Assembly (NCBI GenBank): GCA_910574935.1
Contig: CAJTCU010000007.1
Coordinates: 94,225 to 158,224, forward strand
Length of the DNA stretch: 64,000 nucleotides
Direction: 5' to 3'
DNA from: Oscillospiraceae bacterium
Lineage (GTDB): Bacteria > Bacillota > Clostridia > Oscillospirales > Acutalibacteraceae
Part shown: positions 15,868 through 24,274 of the stretch, one piece after another
Numbering within the stretch: the first letter of the stretch is position 1
How the letters are laid out: every line of letters begins with the position of its first letter
Position numbers and translations under genes: made by a program
The notes under the pieces: generated by a model
The model's database searches: none
What the model was told of the DNA's origin: nothing
What the model saw: the letters and a program-made list of their open reading frames with translations, nothing else

Positions 15868-17658
15868 TTATTTCTTCACAACAGCGTTAAACTTACACTT
15901 CTCCATGCACACGCCACACTTGATGCACTTTTCCGTGTCAATAATATGGGGCTGCTTGACAGAGCCGGAAATGGCTCCAACAGGACAGTTACGGGCACAA
16001 AGGGTACAGCCCTTGCACTTATCAGCCTCAATATGGAAATTGGTCAACGCCTTGCACGCTCCGGCGGGGCAGCGGTGCTCGGTAACGTGGGCCTCATACT
16101 CGTCCCGGTAATACTTTAGGGTGGATAGCACCGGATTGGGAGCTGTCTGGCCTAAGCCGCACAGAGAATTCTCTTTAATGTAGTAACACAACTCCTCCAT
16201 CTTATCAATGTCCTCCAGAGTTCCGTTACCCTTGGTAATCTTGTCAAGAATTTCCAGCAGACGCTTGGTGCCCACCCGGCAGGGAGTGCACTTGCCGCAG
16301 CTTTCATCAACCGTGAATTCCAGAAAGAACTTAGCGATATCTACCATACAGGTGGTCTCATCCATGACAATTAGACCACCGGACCCCATCATAGAGCCAA
16401 TGGCAATCAGGTTATCATAGTCAATGGGAGTGTCGATCAGAGAGGCCGGGATACAGCCGCCAGAAGGACCGCCAGTCTGAGCAGCCTTAAAGGTATGGCC
16501 ATCCGGTACACCACCCCCGATATCTTCAACTACCTCGCGTAGAGTGGTACCCATAGGTACCTCCACCAGGCCGGTATTTGTGATCTTACCGCCCAGAGCA
16601 AATACCTTAGTACCAGGAGACTTTTCGGTACCAATGGACTTGAACCAGTCTGCGCCCTTCAAGATAATCTGAGGGATGTTGGCGTAGGTCTCCACATTGT
16701 TCAGCACAGTGGGTTTGCCAAACAGGCCCTTCACTGCCGGGAACGGCGGACGCACTCGAGGCTCGCCGCGCTTGCCCTCAATAGAGGTCATTAAGGCGGT
16801 CTCCTCGCCGCAAACGAAAGCACCGGCGCCCAGGCGAATGTCTATGTCAAAGTCAAAACCGGAATCAAAAATATTCTTACCCAAAAGGCCATAGTCCCGA
16901 GCCTGTTGAATGGCAATTTGCAGGCGCTTGACCGCGATGGGGTACTCTGCACGGATGTATATATAACCCTGAGATGCGCCAATGGCATAGCCGGCAATGG
17001 CCATAGCCTCCAGCACACTGTGGGGGTCGCCTTCCAACACGGAACGATCCATAAACGCGCCCGGGTCACCTTCGTCCGCGTTACAGCAAGCATACTTCTG
17101 ATCCGCCTGGTTAGCAGCCGCAAATTTCCACTTAAGCCCTGTGGGGAAACCCGCACCGCCGCGGCCACGAAGTCCGGAGGCCAGCATCAGATCAATGACC
17201 TGCTGGGGAGTCATTTCTGTAAGGACCTTACCAAGAGCGGCATAGCCGTCCTGGGCAATGTACTCATCGATGAGCTCTGGGTTAATCACACCGCAGTTAC
17301 GTAAGGCAATACGCATCTGCTTGGCATAAAATTTTGTCTCGTTAAGAGACTTTGTTGTGTTGTCGTCCACCACGGTCTCCTGATACAGCAGGCGGGTGAC
17401 AATACGGCCCTTGAGAAGATGCTCGGAGACGATTTCGGGTACATCCTCGGGAGTAACGCGGCTATAAAACGCGCCCTCGGGATAGACCACCATAATGGGG
17501 CCCAACGCACACAGGCCAAAGCAGCCGGTACGGATGACATTCACTTCTTTATCCAAACCCTGGGCCTTAATCTCCTCATTGAGCTTTTCAATAATCTGCT
17601 CACTGTTCGAGGAGGTGCAGCCGGTGCCGCCGCATACCAGCACATTTGAACGGAACAT
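15868..17658 (-). CDS. hydB: NADH-binding (NuoF-like) subunit of the hydrogenase
   Basis: A 596-residue flavoprotein. The N-terminal thioredoxin-like domain binds a 2Fe-2S cluster (CGGTGC... GCFGLC). The middle is the NuoF domain with the glycine-rich GLRGRGGAGFPTGLKW NADH/FMN loop, then ESCGKCTPCRVG for a 4Fe-4S cluster. The C-terminus adds two ferredoxin-type motifs (CKGCTLCARNCP, CIKCGVCMEKC). In bifurcating hydrogenases this subunit holds the FMN where electrons are split. It lies 17 bases after the 2Fe-2S protein gene and before hydA in one operon. Confidence 0.95.
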   Translation of the reverse strand: MFRSNVLVCGGTGCTSSNSEQIIEKLNEEIKAQGLDKEVNVIRTGCFGLCALGPIMVVYPEGAFYSRVTPEDVPEIVSEHLLKGRIVTRLLYQETVVDDNTTKSLNETKFYAKQMRIALRNCGVINPELIDEYIAQDGYAALGKVLTEMTPQQVIDLMLASGLRGRGGAGFPTGLKWKFAAANQADQKYACCNADEGDPGAFMDRSVLEGDPHSVLEAMAIAGYAIGASQGYIYIRAEYPIAVKRLQIAIQQARDYGLLGKNIFDSGFDFDIDIRLGAGAFVCGEETALMTSIEGKRGEPRVRPPFPAVKGLFGKPTVLNNVETYANIPQIILKGADWFKSIGTEKSPGTKVFALGGKITNTGLVEVPMGTTLREVVEDIGGGVPDGHTFKAAQTGGPSGGCIPASLIDTPIDYDNLIAIGSMMGSGGLIVMDETTCMVDIAKFFLEFTVDESCGKCTPCRVGTKRLLEILDKITKGNGTLEDIDKMEELCYYIKENSLCGLGQTAPNPVLSTLKYYRDEYEAHVTEHRCPAGACKALTNFHIEADKCKGCTLCARNCPVGAISGSVKQPHIIDTEKCIKCGVCMEKCKFNAVVKK

Positions 17659-17675
17659 AGGTTTTACCTCCCTTT

Positions 17676-18056
17676 TTATTTCGCGCCAATTGCATTGGCG
17701 CCGATAGTATATTCTGTAACAACATTACCGTTTACCAGATGATCGTTAACCACGCGAACAGCTTTTTCAGCAGTCATCTTTACATAGGTGACCTTTTCCT
17801 TGCCAGGAGTGATAACTTCCACCACAGGCTCGTATTGACAAATACCGATACAGCCGGTCTGAGTAACCATGGTATCCTTCAGGCCGCGTTTTGCCACCTC
17901 TTCTACAAAGGCAGTCAGTACCGGGCGTGCGCCTGCGGCAATACCACAAGTGGCCATGCCTACCAGCACACGAGTCTCGGCCTCGGCGTTCTCACGGATA
18001 TTCACAGAAGCCCGGGCCTTGTCGCGGATGGCTTGTAGTTCAGCTAATGATTTCAT
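17676..18056 (-). CDS. Thioredoxin-like [2Fe-2S] ferredoxin (HndB-like)
   Basis: A 126-residue protein with a thioredoxin-like 2Fe-2S fold. Cluster cysteines are in GMATCGIAAGA and the later QTGCIGICQYEP pair. It matches the small subunit of four-subunit NADP-reducing hydrogenases (HndB) and would pass electrons between hydC and hydB. A spaced ribosome site AAAGGAG precedes the ATG. It lies within the hydrogenase operon. Confidence 0.88.
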   Translation of the reverse strand: MKSLAELQAIRDKARASVNIRENAEAETRVLVGMATCGIAAGARPVLTAFVEEVAKRGLKDTMVTQTGCIGICQYEPVVEVITPGKEKVTYVKMTAEKAVRVVNDHLVNGNVVTEYTIGANAIGAK

Positions 18057-18125
18057 AATTGTAAATAGCTCCTTTCAAATGAATCGTAAAGAAGATTTAT
18101 TACATAATGTGATAAAAGAGCCGGG

Positions 18126-18692
18126 TTATTCCTCCCCCAAAAGCTCTGCGGTGTTCTCGGTCAGGTAGTCTTTTATCCATACGACCACGTCCGGGGCATC
18201 CAGAGGCACATCGTTCCCCAGAACCTGCCGCAATTCTGTGGTTTTCAAGTCAAACTTCCGCTCCTCCCCGTCTTCGTCCAGTCTCCGGCGGCGAAAGATG
18301 AAGTCTAAATTCGGGTTACAGGAGACCAGCAGCTGAATGGTACTGTTAATGTCTCCCAGAGGAATCATATCCACGCTAGAAGGTTTGAACACAGCTGTAG
18401 TAGTAGTACCCACTCCCACTGTAGACTGAATTTCAAAGCTTCCACCAGTCATTTCAGCCTCCATCTTGAAAAGTGGCACCCCCAACCCCACACTGCGGGT
18501 GGTTCGGGTGGTAAAAAATGGATCTGTCACGTGGGCCACCTGCTCGGGGGTCATCCCCCGACCGTTGTCACCGATGCTAATGGACATGGTATCAGCGGCC
18601 AGGTCCTCGTCTACCGTCACAGTGATCAGGCTGGCCCCGGCAGAGATGGAATTTTGCACGATGTCCATAACGTTCAAGGATAGCTCACGCAT
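18126..18692 (-). CDS. HATPase_c ATP-binding protein in the hydrogenase operon
   Basis: A 188-residue protein with the Bergerat ATP-binding fold. ELSLNVMDIVQNSISAGAS is the N-box, IGDNGRGMT the G1 box, and SVGLGVPLFKMEAEMTGGSFEIQS the later glycine box. No histidine phosphorylation domain or sensor is fused. The C-terminal ~70 residues are not a domain I recognise. It resembles anti-sigma-factor or kinase ATPase modules. It lies seven bases after hydC and before the 2Fe-2S subunit, so it is made with the enzyme; a regulatory or signalling role is inferred. Confidence 0.8.
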   Translation of the reverse strand: MRELSLNVMDIVQNSISAGASLITVTVDEDLAADTMSISIGDNGRGMTPEQVAHVTDPFFTTRTTRSVGLGVPLFKMEAEMTGGSFEIQSTVGVGTTTTAVFKPSSVDMIPLGDINSTIQLLVSCNPNLDFIFRRRRLDEDGEERKFDLKTTELRQVLGNDVPLDAPDVVVWIKDYLTENTAELLGEE

Positions 18693-18698
18693 GTTTGA

Positions 18699-19196
18699 TC
18701 ATTCCCTATACTTATCTAGTATGCCGTCTACGTCCTCGGGGACCAATCGACCGTAAACGTCCTCATTAATCATCATAACCGGGGCCAGGCCGCAGGCGCC
18801 AATGCACCGGCAGGCCGTAAGGGAAAACAGACCGTCCTCTGTACACTCCTCAGGTCCAATCCCCAGCTTTTGGGTAATGCGGTCCAGAACCTTGTCGGAC
18901 CCTTTTACATAGCAGGCTGTGCCTAGGCACACCGAGATATGGTTGCGGCCCTTGGGGGTAAGGGAGAACTGGGAATAGAAGGTAGAGACGCCGTAAACCT
19001 CTTCCAGCGGTACATTAAGGCCATCGGCAATCTTCTTCTGTACCTCCAGGGGCAGATAACCATAAATGTCCTGGGCCTGGTGCAGAGCGGGCATAACCGC
19101 GCCAGGCTGGCCCTGCAAGCTTTTGATGACCTCATCCAGCTTTTGGGCCTGCTCAGCGGTGTCATGGAAAGGCAAACTGCTGATACGTTTTTGCAT
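18699..19196 (-). CDS. hydC: NuoE-like [2Fe-2S] subunit of the hydrogenase
   Basis: A 165-residue protein. The helical N-terminal part contains PALHQAQDIYGYLPLEVQ and VYGVSTFYSQF, and the thioredoxin-like part has the four cluster cysteines in CLGTAC and CRCIGAC. It is the NuoE/HydC electron-transfer subunit. The frame extends to 19247 but the ATG at 19196, preceded by AAAGGAAG, gives the usual family N-terminus; the longer reading would enter the promoter. First gene of the hydCBA operon. Confidence 0.93.
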   Translation of the reverse strand: MQKRISSLPFHDTAEQAQKLDEVIKSLQGQPGAVMPALHQAQDIYGYLPLEVQKKIADGLNVPLEEVYGVSTFYSQFSLTPKGRNHISVCLGTACYVKGSDKVLDRITQKLGIGPEECTEDGLFSLTACRCIGACGLAPVMMINEDVYGRLVPEDVDGILDKYRE

Positions 19197-19237
19197 GATC
19201 GTCCATCTTCCTTTCTTAACTTTCGTTTGTACAGCTA

Positions 19238-19285
19238 AATATATCAAAATAATTCGCAGTTATAATTCCAAAAAAGAATTATTCG
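19238..19285 (-). promoter_or_regulatory. hydC promoter with palindromic operator
   Basis: On the minus strand an imperfect palindrome (arms ATAATTC and GAATTATAAC) ends in GAATTATAACTGCG (19255-19268), exactly 11 bases before a TATATT -10 (19238-19243). The 14-base right half and its spacing are identical to the site at 6822-6852. No separate -35 box is seen. Confidence 0.75.
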
Positions 19286-19313
19286 TAAAAGAACAACAAT
19301 TTCCATCTTTTTT

Positions 19314-19364
19314 TATCGATAGAAGTGGTAATTGTTCCCAAAATATCGATATATTTTATCGATA
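19314..19364. repeat. Three TATCGATA palindromes upstream of the hydrogenase operon
   Basis: The eight-base palindrome TATCGATA occurs at 19314-19321, 19344-19351 and 19357-19364, just upstream of the hydC operator. A cluster of three in 51 bases suggests binding sites. No protein is known to me for it here. Confidence 0.55.
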
Positions 19365-19431
19365 CTAAATGTTCTAAAAACTTCAGCTACCCAAAACATT
19401 GCAATGATTCAGAGATCGTTCTGCCTCTCAC

Positions 19432-20169
19432 TTACATGCCAAGACCCGAAATTCCTTTTTGTAGTGCATGAATAACCGCCCGGGCAGTGGGCTCTTCAAG
19501 AGAAATCTTTAACGCCTGAGAAACCGCTAGGGTATCTAAATAATGGCTGTCTGAGTCCCGAACAATGCCCATGGCCTTCAGCTCTGGGTTGTGTTCCAGC
19601 AGCGCCGGTAAGTCTGCGTCCCGAGTGACCTCTGCTAGGGTATACTCTCCTTCCGGTGGGATGCTGCCTAGGGCAGCTATCACACTGTAGGAATCCCGGT
19701 CCACATGCGCAGGAAAGGCCGTACCGCCGTACTGTTCCGTCAGAGCCTTTACCTCATCCACCCCAATGAAAGAGGATACTAACAACAAATCCTCCAGGGT
19801 ACTGGTAAGCTGGTCATCCTGGTCCAGAATGCGCTGCTCGCCGAAAATCTCCGCCTTGTTTTTGATATGGGGCATGTTATCATATATGTAGCGGTCGAAG
19901 TCCATAGCACCCTCTAAGGTCTCAAACAGGCAAACCACGTGGGCTTCCTCAGCCGTGCACAGTTCCATGCCAGGCAGAGCTAAAAGGCCAGCCTCCTCTG
20001 CCACCCGAAGCACGGCGGGGGCGTTTTTACAAGTATTGTGGTCCGTGATGCCTATAACCTGAAGCCCCGCCACCAAGGCCATGCCCACCAGATTGTTGGG
20101 AGTCATATCGTTGTCTCCGCAGGGCGACAGACAAGAATGAATATGAAAGTCATAAAAATAATCTTTCAT
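19432..20169 (-). CDS. PHP-domain metal-dependent phosphoesterase
   Basis: A 245-residue PHP-fold protein. Metal-site motifs are FHIHSCLSPCGDNDMTP, GITDHNTCKN and PGMELCTAEEAHVVCLF, with later FPAHVDRDS and DSDSHYLD. The family hydrolyses phosphoesters such as nucleotides or inositol phosphates; the substrate is unknown. It starts six bases after the DRTGG-like gene and is the last gene of the sensory hydrogenase block. PHP proteins recur beside this hydrogenase type in Clostridia, which suggests a signalling role, but this is inference. Confidence 0.85.
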   Translation of the reverse strand: MKDYFYDFHIHSCLSPCGDNDMTPNNLVGMALVAGLQVIGITDHNTCKNAPAVLRVAEEAGLLALPGMELCTAEEAHVVCLFETLEGAMDFDRYIYDNMPHIKNKAEIFGEQRILDQDDQLTSTLEDLLLVSSFIGVDEVKALTEQYGGTAFPAHVDRDSYSVIAALGSIPPEGEYTLAEVTRDADLPALLEHNPELKAMGIVRDSDSHYLDTLAVSQALKISLEEPTARAVIHALQKGISGLGM

Positions 20170-20175
20170 GATGCT

Positions 20176-20502
20176 TTATTTTTGCGCCTCATAGACTTTT
20201 ATAGCGGTTTGATAGAGATTTTCTGCACAGGCGTATACAGGAATCCCCTGCATATCCGCACGTTTTTGGGCATCTTGATCTAAAGCGGCATCCTCGCAGA
20301 GAACGATGCCTGCCACATCTGCTAAGGCAGCTACGGCAATAGCGTTTAGATTGCCCATTACAGTAAGCCAGACGTTACCTGCCTGAGCCCGCCCCATAAC
20401 CCAGCTGAGCAGGTCGCCGATATAGCAGCCATCCATCTTATTCTCTTGTCCATCCTCCCCGGCCAGCAGTTTCCAGCCCAGGGTTTCGGCCATTTCTTTC
20501 AT
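20176..20502 (-). CDS. DRTGG-like small protein
   Basis: A 108-residue protein resembling the DRTGG domain found in phosphotransacetylase-associated and CBS-linked proteins. The patterns LLAGEDGQENKMDGCYIGDLLSWVMG and ADVAGIVLCED are characteristic. It lacks a second domain. The ATG at 20502 is preferred over a TTG at 20508. Ribosome site weak. It lies between a repeat-bearing gap after the HydS-like gene and the PHP gene. Ligand sensing is the likely role but not shown. Confidence 0.75.
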   Translation of the reverse strand: MKEMAETLGWKLLAGEDGQENKMDGCYIGDLLSWVMGRAQAGNVWLTVMGNLNAIAVAALADVAGIVLCEDAALDQDAQKRADMQGIPVYACAENLYQTAIKVYEAQK

Positions 20503-20569
20503 TGTCAAATCATATCACCACTTTCTTAAATAATACACCAAATATCCAGGAAACGGTTTTTGTGTCTAA

Positions 20570-20669
20570 GGAAGCACTGATTAAATCTGGTGCGCAAATC
20601 GCGCTCTGACGGAAAAGATACAAGCGAGTTGCGTGCCAAGCCGTCAGGCGTGATTGATTCAGTGGTTCC
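20570..20669. repeat. MITE-like structured element
   Basis: About 100 bases bounded by near-complementary 17-base ends: GGAAGCACTGATTAAAT (20570-20586) and ATTGATTCAGTGGTTCC (20653-20669). Inside lies a perfect CTGACGG/CCGTCAG pair (20606-20612, 20641-20647). No coding frame. It resembles a small non-autonomous terminal-inverted-repeat element inserted within the sensory hydrogenase cluster. Confidence 0.6.
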
Positions 20670-20692
20670 CTAAATCTTAATAAGTCTTTTAC

Positions 20693-22018
20693 CTACAGCT
20701 TTTTTGTTTCACTGGGCATCCAGCTAAGGCCCGCGTCCAGCTCAGACAGGGTGCTGGCTACTTTCTGCATCTGCTTGCGATAGATAAACACACAGTCTAC
20801 CTTTTTGCTGACACCCTTTACCACGTCCTCGGCAAAGGCACGGCAGGTGGGCGCGCCACAGGCACCGCAGTCCAGTCCAGGCAACTCCTCTTCAATGGCG
20901 TCGATCTCCACCATCATCCGCATGGCCTCTGAAAGGTCTGAGGACAGAGTCATCACATTGGAGAATTCCAGTTCACCCTCCCATTTCATCTCCTTGGGTA
21001 CTGGGCCACCTGCCAAGTGATTTTGGGAGACCGGCAGATATTTGCGCAGCCGCTGGATTCGTGCTTTTGCCACGTAGGGATTTTCAACGCACAATACGCC
21101 CCCCACGCAGCCGCCAGAGCAGGCATTCAATTCGATAAAGTCCAAATCGCCGATGCGCTCGTCCTCCACCTCTTCCAGTACCCGTATGACATTCTCTATC
21201 CCGTCGGCAGCCAGGTATTTTTCATTCAGCAGGGCAGCGGCCTCTCCTCCGCTGGTAGACCAGCCCACACCAATGATGCCGGAATTGGCGATAGGCTCTA
21301 CACTTTCCAAACGGTCCATGGTGTGGGAAAGTGTGGGAAACACCTCGCTGATGGCAATGGCTCCGTCCACCATAGATTTTTCCGTATCCAAAGGCATTTT
21401 GATGTCCGTGACTTTGGCCGGGCAGGGTGTGATAAAGAAGCAGCCAATCTGCTCCATGGGCAGCTCAGTTTTCTCCGCAGCTTCTTTTTTAGCCATAGCG
21501 GCGGCGGTCTCCATGGGAGATTTCAGGGGCAGTACGTGTTCGCACAGATCAGGAAAACGCACCCGAATAAGCCGCACCACTGCGGGACAGGCCGAACTGA
21601 TCACCGGCCTGGGCAGGGCCACGGCGTTTTCGGAATTATACATTATTTTGCGGGTAGCCTCGCTTACCAGCTCCGCTGCACGGCTCACTTCATAGACCTG
21701 GTCAAAACCCATCTTCTTTAAGCCAGTCAAAACATAATCAATGTCATCCAAATTATTAAACTGTCCATACAGAGAGGGGGCTGGCAGGGCGATAGTATAT
21801 TGAAACTTGCCCAGGGCTTCTATATGGGTAAACCGGGCGCGCTTGGCGTGGTGGGGACAGATGCGGATGCACTCGCCGCAGTCAATACAGCGCTCGGGAG
21901 CAATGGAAGCCTTGCCTCCCCGAATACGGATGGCCTCAGTCGGGCAGCGCTTTACACAGTTCGTGCAGCCCACACACTTATCCTCATGTAATGTTACGGA
22001 ATGGTAAAACTCAGTCAT
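20693..22018 (-). CDS. HydS-like putative sensory [FeFe] hydrogenase
   Basis: A 441-residue protein. Two 4Fe-4S motifs (CVGCTNCVKRCP, CIDCGECIRICP) open it, then an H-cluster-like domain with altered loops: L1 SSACP, L2 TPCPAKV, L3 NACSGGCVGG. The four likely cluster cysteines remain, but the cysteine that relays protons in TSCCP is alanine, as reported for sensory HydS enzymes. A C-terminal CGACGAPTC motif binds another 4Fe-4S cluster. There is no PAS domain. Such proteins are thought to sense H2 or redox state. ATG at 22018 follows GGGGGG. Flanked by ATPase-fold, DRTGG-like and PHP genes. Confidence 0.85.
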   Translation of the reverse strand: MTEFYHSVTLHEDKCVGCTNCVKRCPTEAIRIRGGKASIAPERCIDCGECIRICPHHAKRARFTHIEALGKFQYTIALPAPSLYGQFNNLDDIDYVLTGLKKMGFDQVYEVSRAAELVSEATRKIMYNSENAVALPRPVISSACPAVVRLIRVRFPDLCEHVLPLKSPMETAAAMAKKEAAEKTELPMEQIGCFFITPCPAKVTDIKMPLDTEKSMVDGAIAISEVFPTLSHTMDRLESVEPIANSGIIGVGWSTSGGEAAALLNEKYLAADGIENVIRVLEEVEDERIGDLDFIELNACSGGCVGGVLCVENPYVAKARIQRLRKYLPVSQNHLAGGPVPKEMKWEGELEFSNVMTLSSDLSEAMRMMVEIDAIEEELPGLDCGACGAPTCRAFAEDVVKGVSKKVDCVFIYRKQMQKVASTLSELDAGLSWMPSETKKL

Positions 22019-22117
22019 TGGATTCACCCCCCAGCGCTATGCTGGACCCGGACAGTAAAAGCAAATCCGGGAAATTTTGTTTGAATTCATCTTGGAACTT
22101 CATGATTTTTCTATCAC

Positions 22118-22549
22118 TTATCCTTTTCGGCCTGGACGCACGGTCATTTTTACAGTGGTTCCCACGCCTACCGTGGAATCAATGGTCATTTCATCGGTGT
22201 ACTTCTTCATGTTGGGCAGCCCCATGCCCGCCCCAAAGCCCAGCGCACGCACATTATCCGGGGCAGTGGACCAGCCAGCCTGCATGGCCTGCTCCACGTC
22301 TGCAATGCCCGGGCCCTGGTCGATAAGGGATATGTCCACCCGGTCAGGGTCCACATCAACTACAGCCTCTCCCCCGCCGCCATGAATTACCAAATTGATC
22401 TCGCCCTCGTACATGGCAATGGCCACCCGGCGGATGGCATCCGGTTCATAACCTAGCTTTTTAAGTTTATGTTTTACGTCGCCGCTGGCTTCCCCCGCCC
22501 GGGTGAAGTCGTCGCCGGGCACCTGATATTCCAGATGAAGCATGCTCAT
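22118..22549 (-). CDS. Anti-sigma-factor-like ATP-binding protein (HATPase_c)
   Basis: A 143-residue protein of the RsbW/SpoIIAB-like ATPase fold. AIAMYEGEINLVIHG is the N-box, LIDQGPGIAD the G1 box and GFGAGMGLPNMKKYTDEM the glycine box. In known relatives this module phosphorylates an anti-sigma antagonist or binds a sigma factor. No antagonist gene is adjacent. ATGA overlap with the DRTGG gene before it. It is the second ATPase-fold protein in the hydrogenase region and so a candidate signalling output of the HydS-like protein. Confidence 0.82.
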   Translation of the reverse strand: MSMLHLEYQVPGDDFTRAGEASGDVKHKLKKLGYEPDAIRRVAIAMYEGEINLVIHGGGGEAVVDVDPDRVDISLIDQGPGIADVEQAMQAGWSTAPDNVRALGFGAGMGLPNMKKYTDEMTIDSTVGVGTTVKMTVRPGRKG

Positions 22550-22896
22550 GAGATGTCGCAGCCTCCTCTCAAGCCGTTTTCAAACAGCAGCCCGCAGGCA
22601 GTAAACATACGGTAGGGCGAACTGAGCACGGTCATATCTTTCATTTCCGCCAGATCCAGCACCTGCTGGTTCACGGGCTTACCCCGCACAAAGATGATAC
22701 AATGCATATCCATCATTTCGGCGGTACGCACCACCTGGGGGTTCATAAGCCCTGTGAGCAGTACAGACTGATCTTTCACAAAGGCTAATACATCACTCAT
22801 CATATCGCTGCCACAGGCAGTTTTGACCTCCTGTTCCAAGTCGCCTTCTACTAGTACTTGGCACTTTAGAATGTCTATGATGTCTTTTACTCGCAT
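22546..22896 (-). CDS. DRTGG-domain protein
   Basis: A 116-residue single-domain protein: VKDIIDILKCQVLVEGDLEQEVKTACGSDMMSDVLAF followed by VLLTGLMNPQVVRTAEMMDMHCIIFVRG, typical of stand-alone DRTGG proteins next to this class of hydrogenase. It ends GGCDIS. First gene of the sensory block, with AGGAGG before the ATG and a good promoter at 22997-23026. The ligand is unknown. Confidence 0.8.
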   Translation of the reverse strand: MRVKDIIDILKCQVLVEGDLEQEVKTACGSDMMSDVLAFVKDQSVLLTGLMNPQVVRTAEMMDMHCIIFVRGKPVNQQVLDLAEMKDMTVLSSPYRMFTACGLLFENGLRGGCDIS

Positions 22897-22996
22897 AATC
22901 TTGCCTCCTGTATCTAGAAATTCACACCAAACGGTGCGGGGGACATGACGGAAAGAAGGAGCACAGCCACTTCTGCCTTCATACTCTCTGCTTAAT

Positions 22997-23026
22997 ATTA
23001 TAACATAGTTCCCCTACAGAGTGCAA
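22997..23026 (-). promoter_or_regulatory. Promoter of the sensory hydrogenase block
   Basis: Minus strand TTGCAC (23021-23026), 18 bases, TATAAT (22997-23002). The leader to the first gene is about 95 bases. Confidence 0.75.
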
Positions 23027-23084
23027 ACATTATATGTAATTCGCCGCATTTTTCCTATATGAAGCCATTTGTATCGGTTTCACC

Positions 23085-23113
23085 TTGCATTTCGGCGTAA
23101 ATGAAGATATAAT
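23085..23113 (+). promoter_or_regulatory. serC promoter
   Basis: TTGCAT (23085-23090), 17 bases, TATAAT (23108-23113). It is divergent from the sensory hydrogenase promoter. Confidence 0.75.
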
Positions 23114-23188
23114 TAAATAGCTTTACTCTTTAACAATTTAGCGGATGAAAGAATTTTATCAAAAAATTTCCCTTCTGGAGGTATTCTT

Positions 23189-24274
23189 ATGTCACGTGTT
23201 TACAATTTCTCTGCCGGTCCCTCTATGCTGCCGGAGTCCGTGCTACAAAAAGCGGCTGCGGAAATGCTGGACTATCAGGGCAGTGGCCAGTCCGTGATGG
23301 AGATGTCCCACCGCTCCAAGGTATACGACGCCATCATTAAGGGTGCCGAGGCCGCCCTGCGGGAAGTAATGGGTATTCCGGATAACTATAAGGTGCTGTT
23401 CCTTCAGGGGGGCGCTTCCAGCCAGTTTGCCGCTGTGGCTATGAACCTGATGACCAGATCTCGCAAAGCAGACTATGTGCTCTCCGGCCAGTTCTCCACC
23501 AAGGCATTCCAGGAGGGAATGCGCTACGGTGACTGCAAAGCCGTGGCCTCCTCTAAAGAGGACAATTTCTGCCGCATCCCCACCTTGGACAAAAATGAAT
23601 TCCGCCCAGATGCAGACTACTTTCATATCTGCATGAACAACACCATCTATGGCACCTATTGGCACCAACTGCCCGATACCGGCAGCGTTCCCCTGGTGGC
23701 GGACATATCCTCCTGCATCCTTAGCCGCCCTATTGACGTGAGCAAATTTGGCCTCCTCTATGCCGGTGCCCAAAAAAATGTAGCCCCAGCGGGTCTTACT
23801 ATTGTGATCGTTCGGGAGGATCTGATCTGCGAGCCCCAAGAGGGTACTCCCACTATGTTCAACTATGGGGTCATGGCTAAGAATGAATCTATGTACAATA
23901 CCCCGCCCTGCTGGTCCATCTACATCTGCAAGCTAGTGCTGGAATGGATTCGAGATGAAATTGGCGGACTGGAGGCTATGGAGGCTCGCAATGTACAAAA
24001 AGCCCAGACGTTGTATGATTTTCTGGATAACTCCAAGTTGTTCAGGGCCTGTGCCGAAAAGGACAGCCGTTCCATTATGAACGTGACCTTTGTCACCGGT
24101 GACCCGGACCTGGACGCCAAGTTTGTAAAGGAGAGCACTGCCGCTGGGTTTGTGAACTTGAAGGGCCACCGCAGTGTGGGCGGTATGCGGGCCTCTATTT
24201 ACAACGCCATGCCTCCGGAAGGCATAGACAAACTGGTGGCCTTTATGGCGGAGTTTGAGAAAAACAATGGATAA
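23189..24274 (+). CDS. serC: Phosphoserine aminotransferase
   Basis: A 361-residue PLP enzyme converting 3-phosphohydroxypyruvate and glutamate to phosphoserine. YNFSAGPSMLPE opens it; FLQGGASSQFAAVAMNL binds the cofactor phosphate; AGAQKNVAPAG holds the PLP lysine; the C-terminus has GHRSVGGMRASIYNAMP. Length is standard. CTGGAGG precedes the ATG. It starts a plus-strand serine operon with serA. Confidence 0.96.
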   Translation: MSRVYNFSAGPSMLPESVLQKAAAEMLDYQGSGQSVMEMSHRSKVYDAIIKGAEAALREVMGIPDNYKVLFLQGGASSQFAAVAMNLMTRSRKADYVLSGQFSTKAFQEGMRYGDCKAVASSKEDNFCRIPTLDKNEFRPDADYFHICMNNTIYGTYWHQLPDTGSVPLVADISSCILSRPIDVSKFGLLYAGAQKNVAPAGLTIVIVREDLICEPQEGTPTMFNYGVMAKNESMYNTPPCWSIYICKLVLEWIRDEIGGLEAMEARNVQKAQTLYDFLDNSKLFRACAEKDSRSIMNVTFVTGDPDLDAKFVKESTAAGFVNLKGHRSVGGMRASIYNAMPPEGIDKLVAFMAEFEKNNG

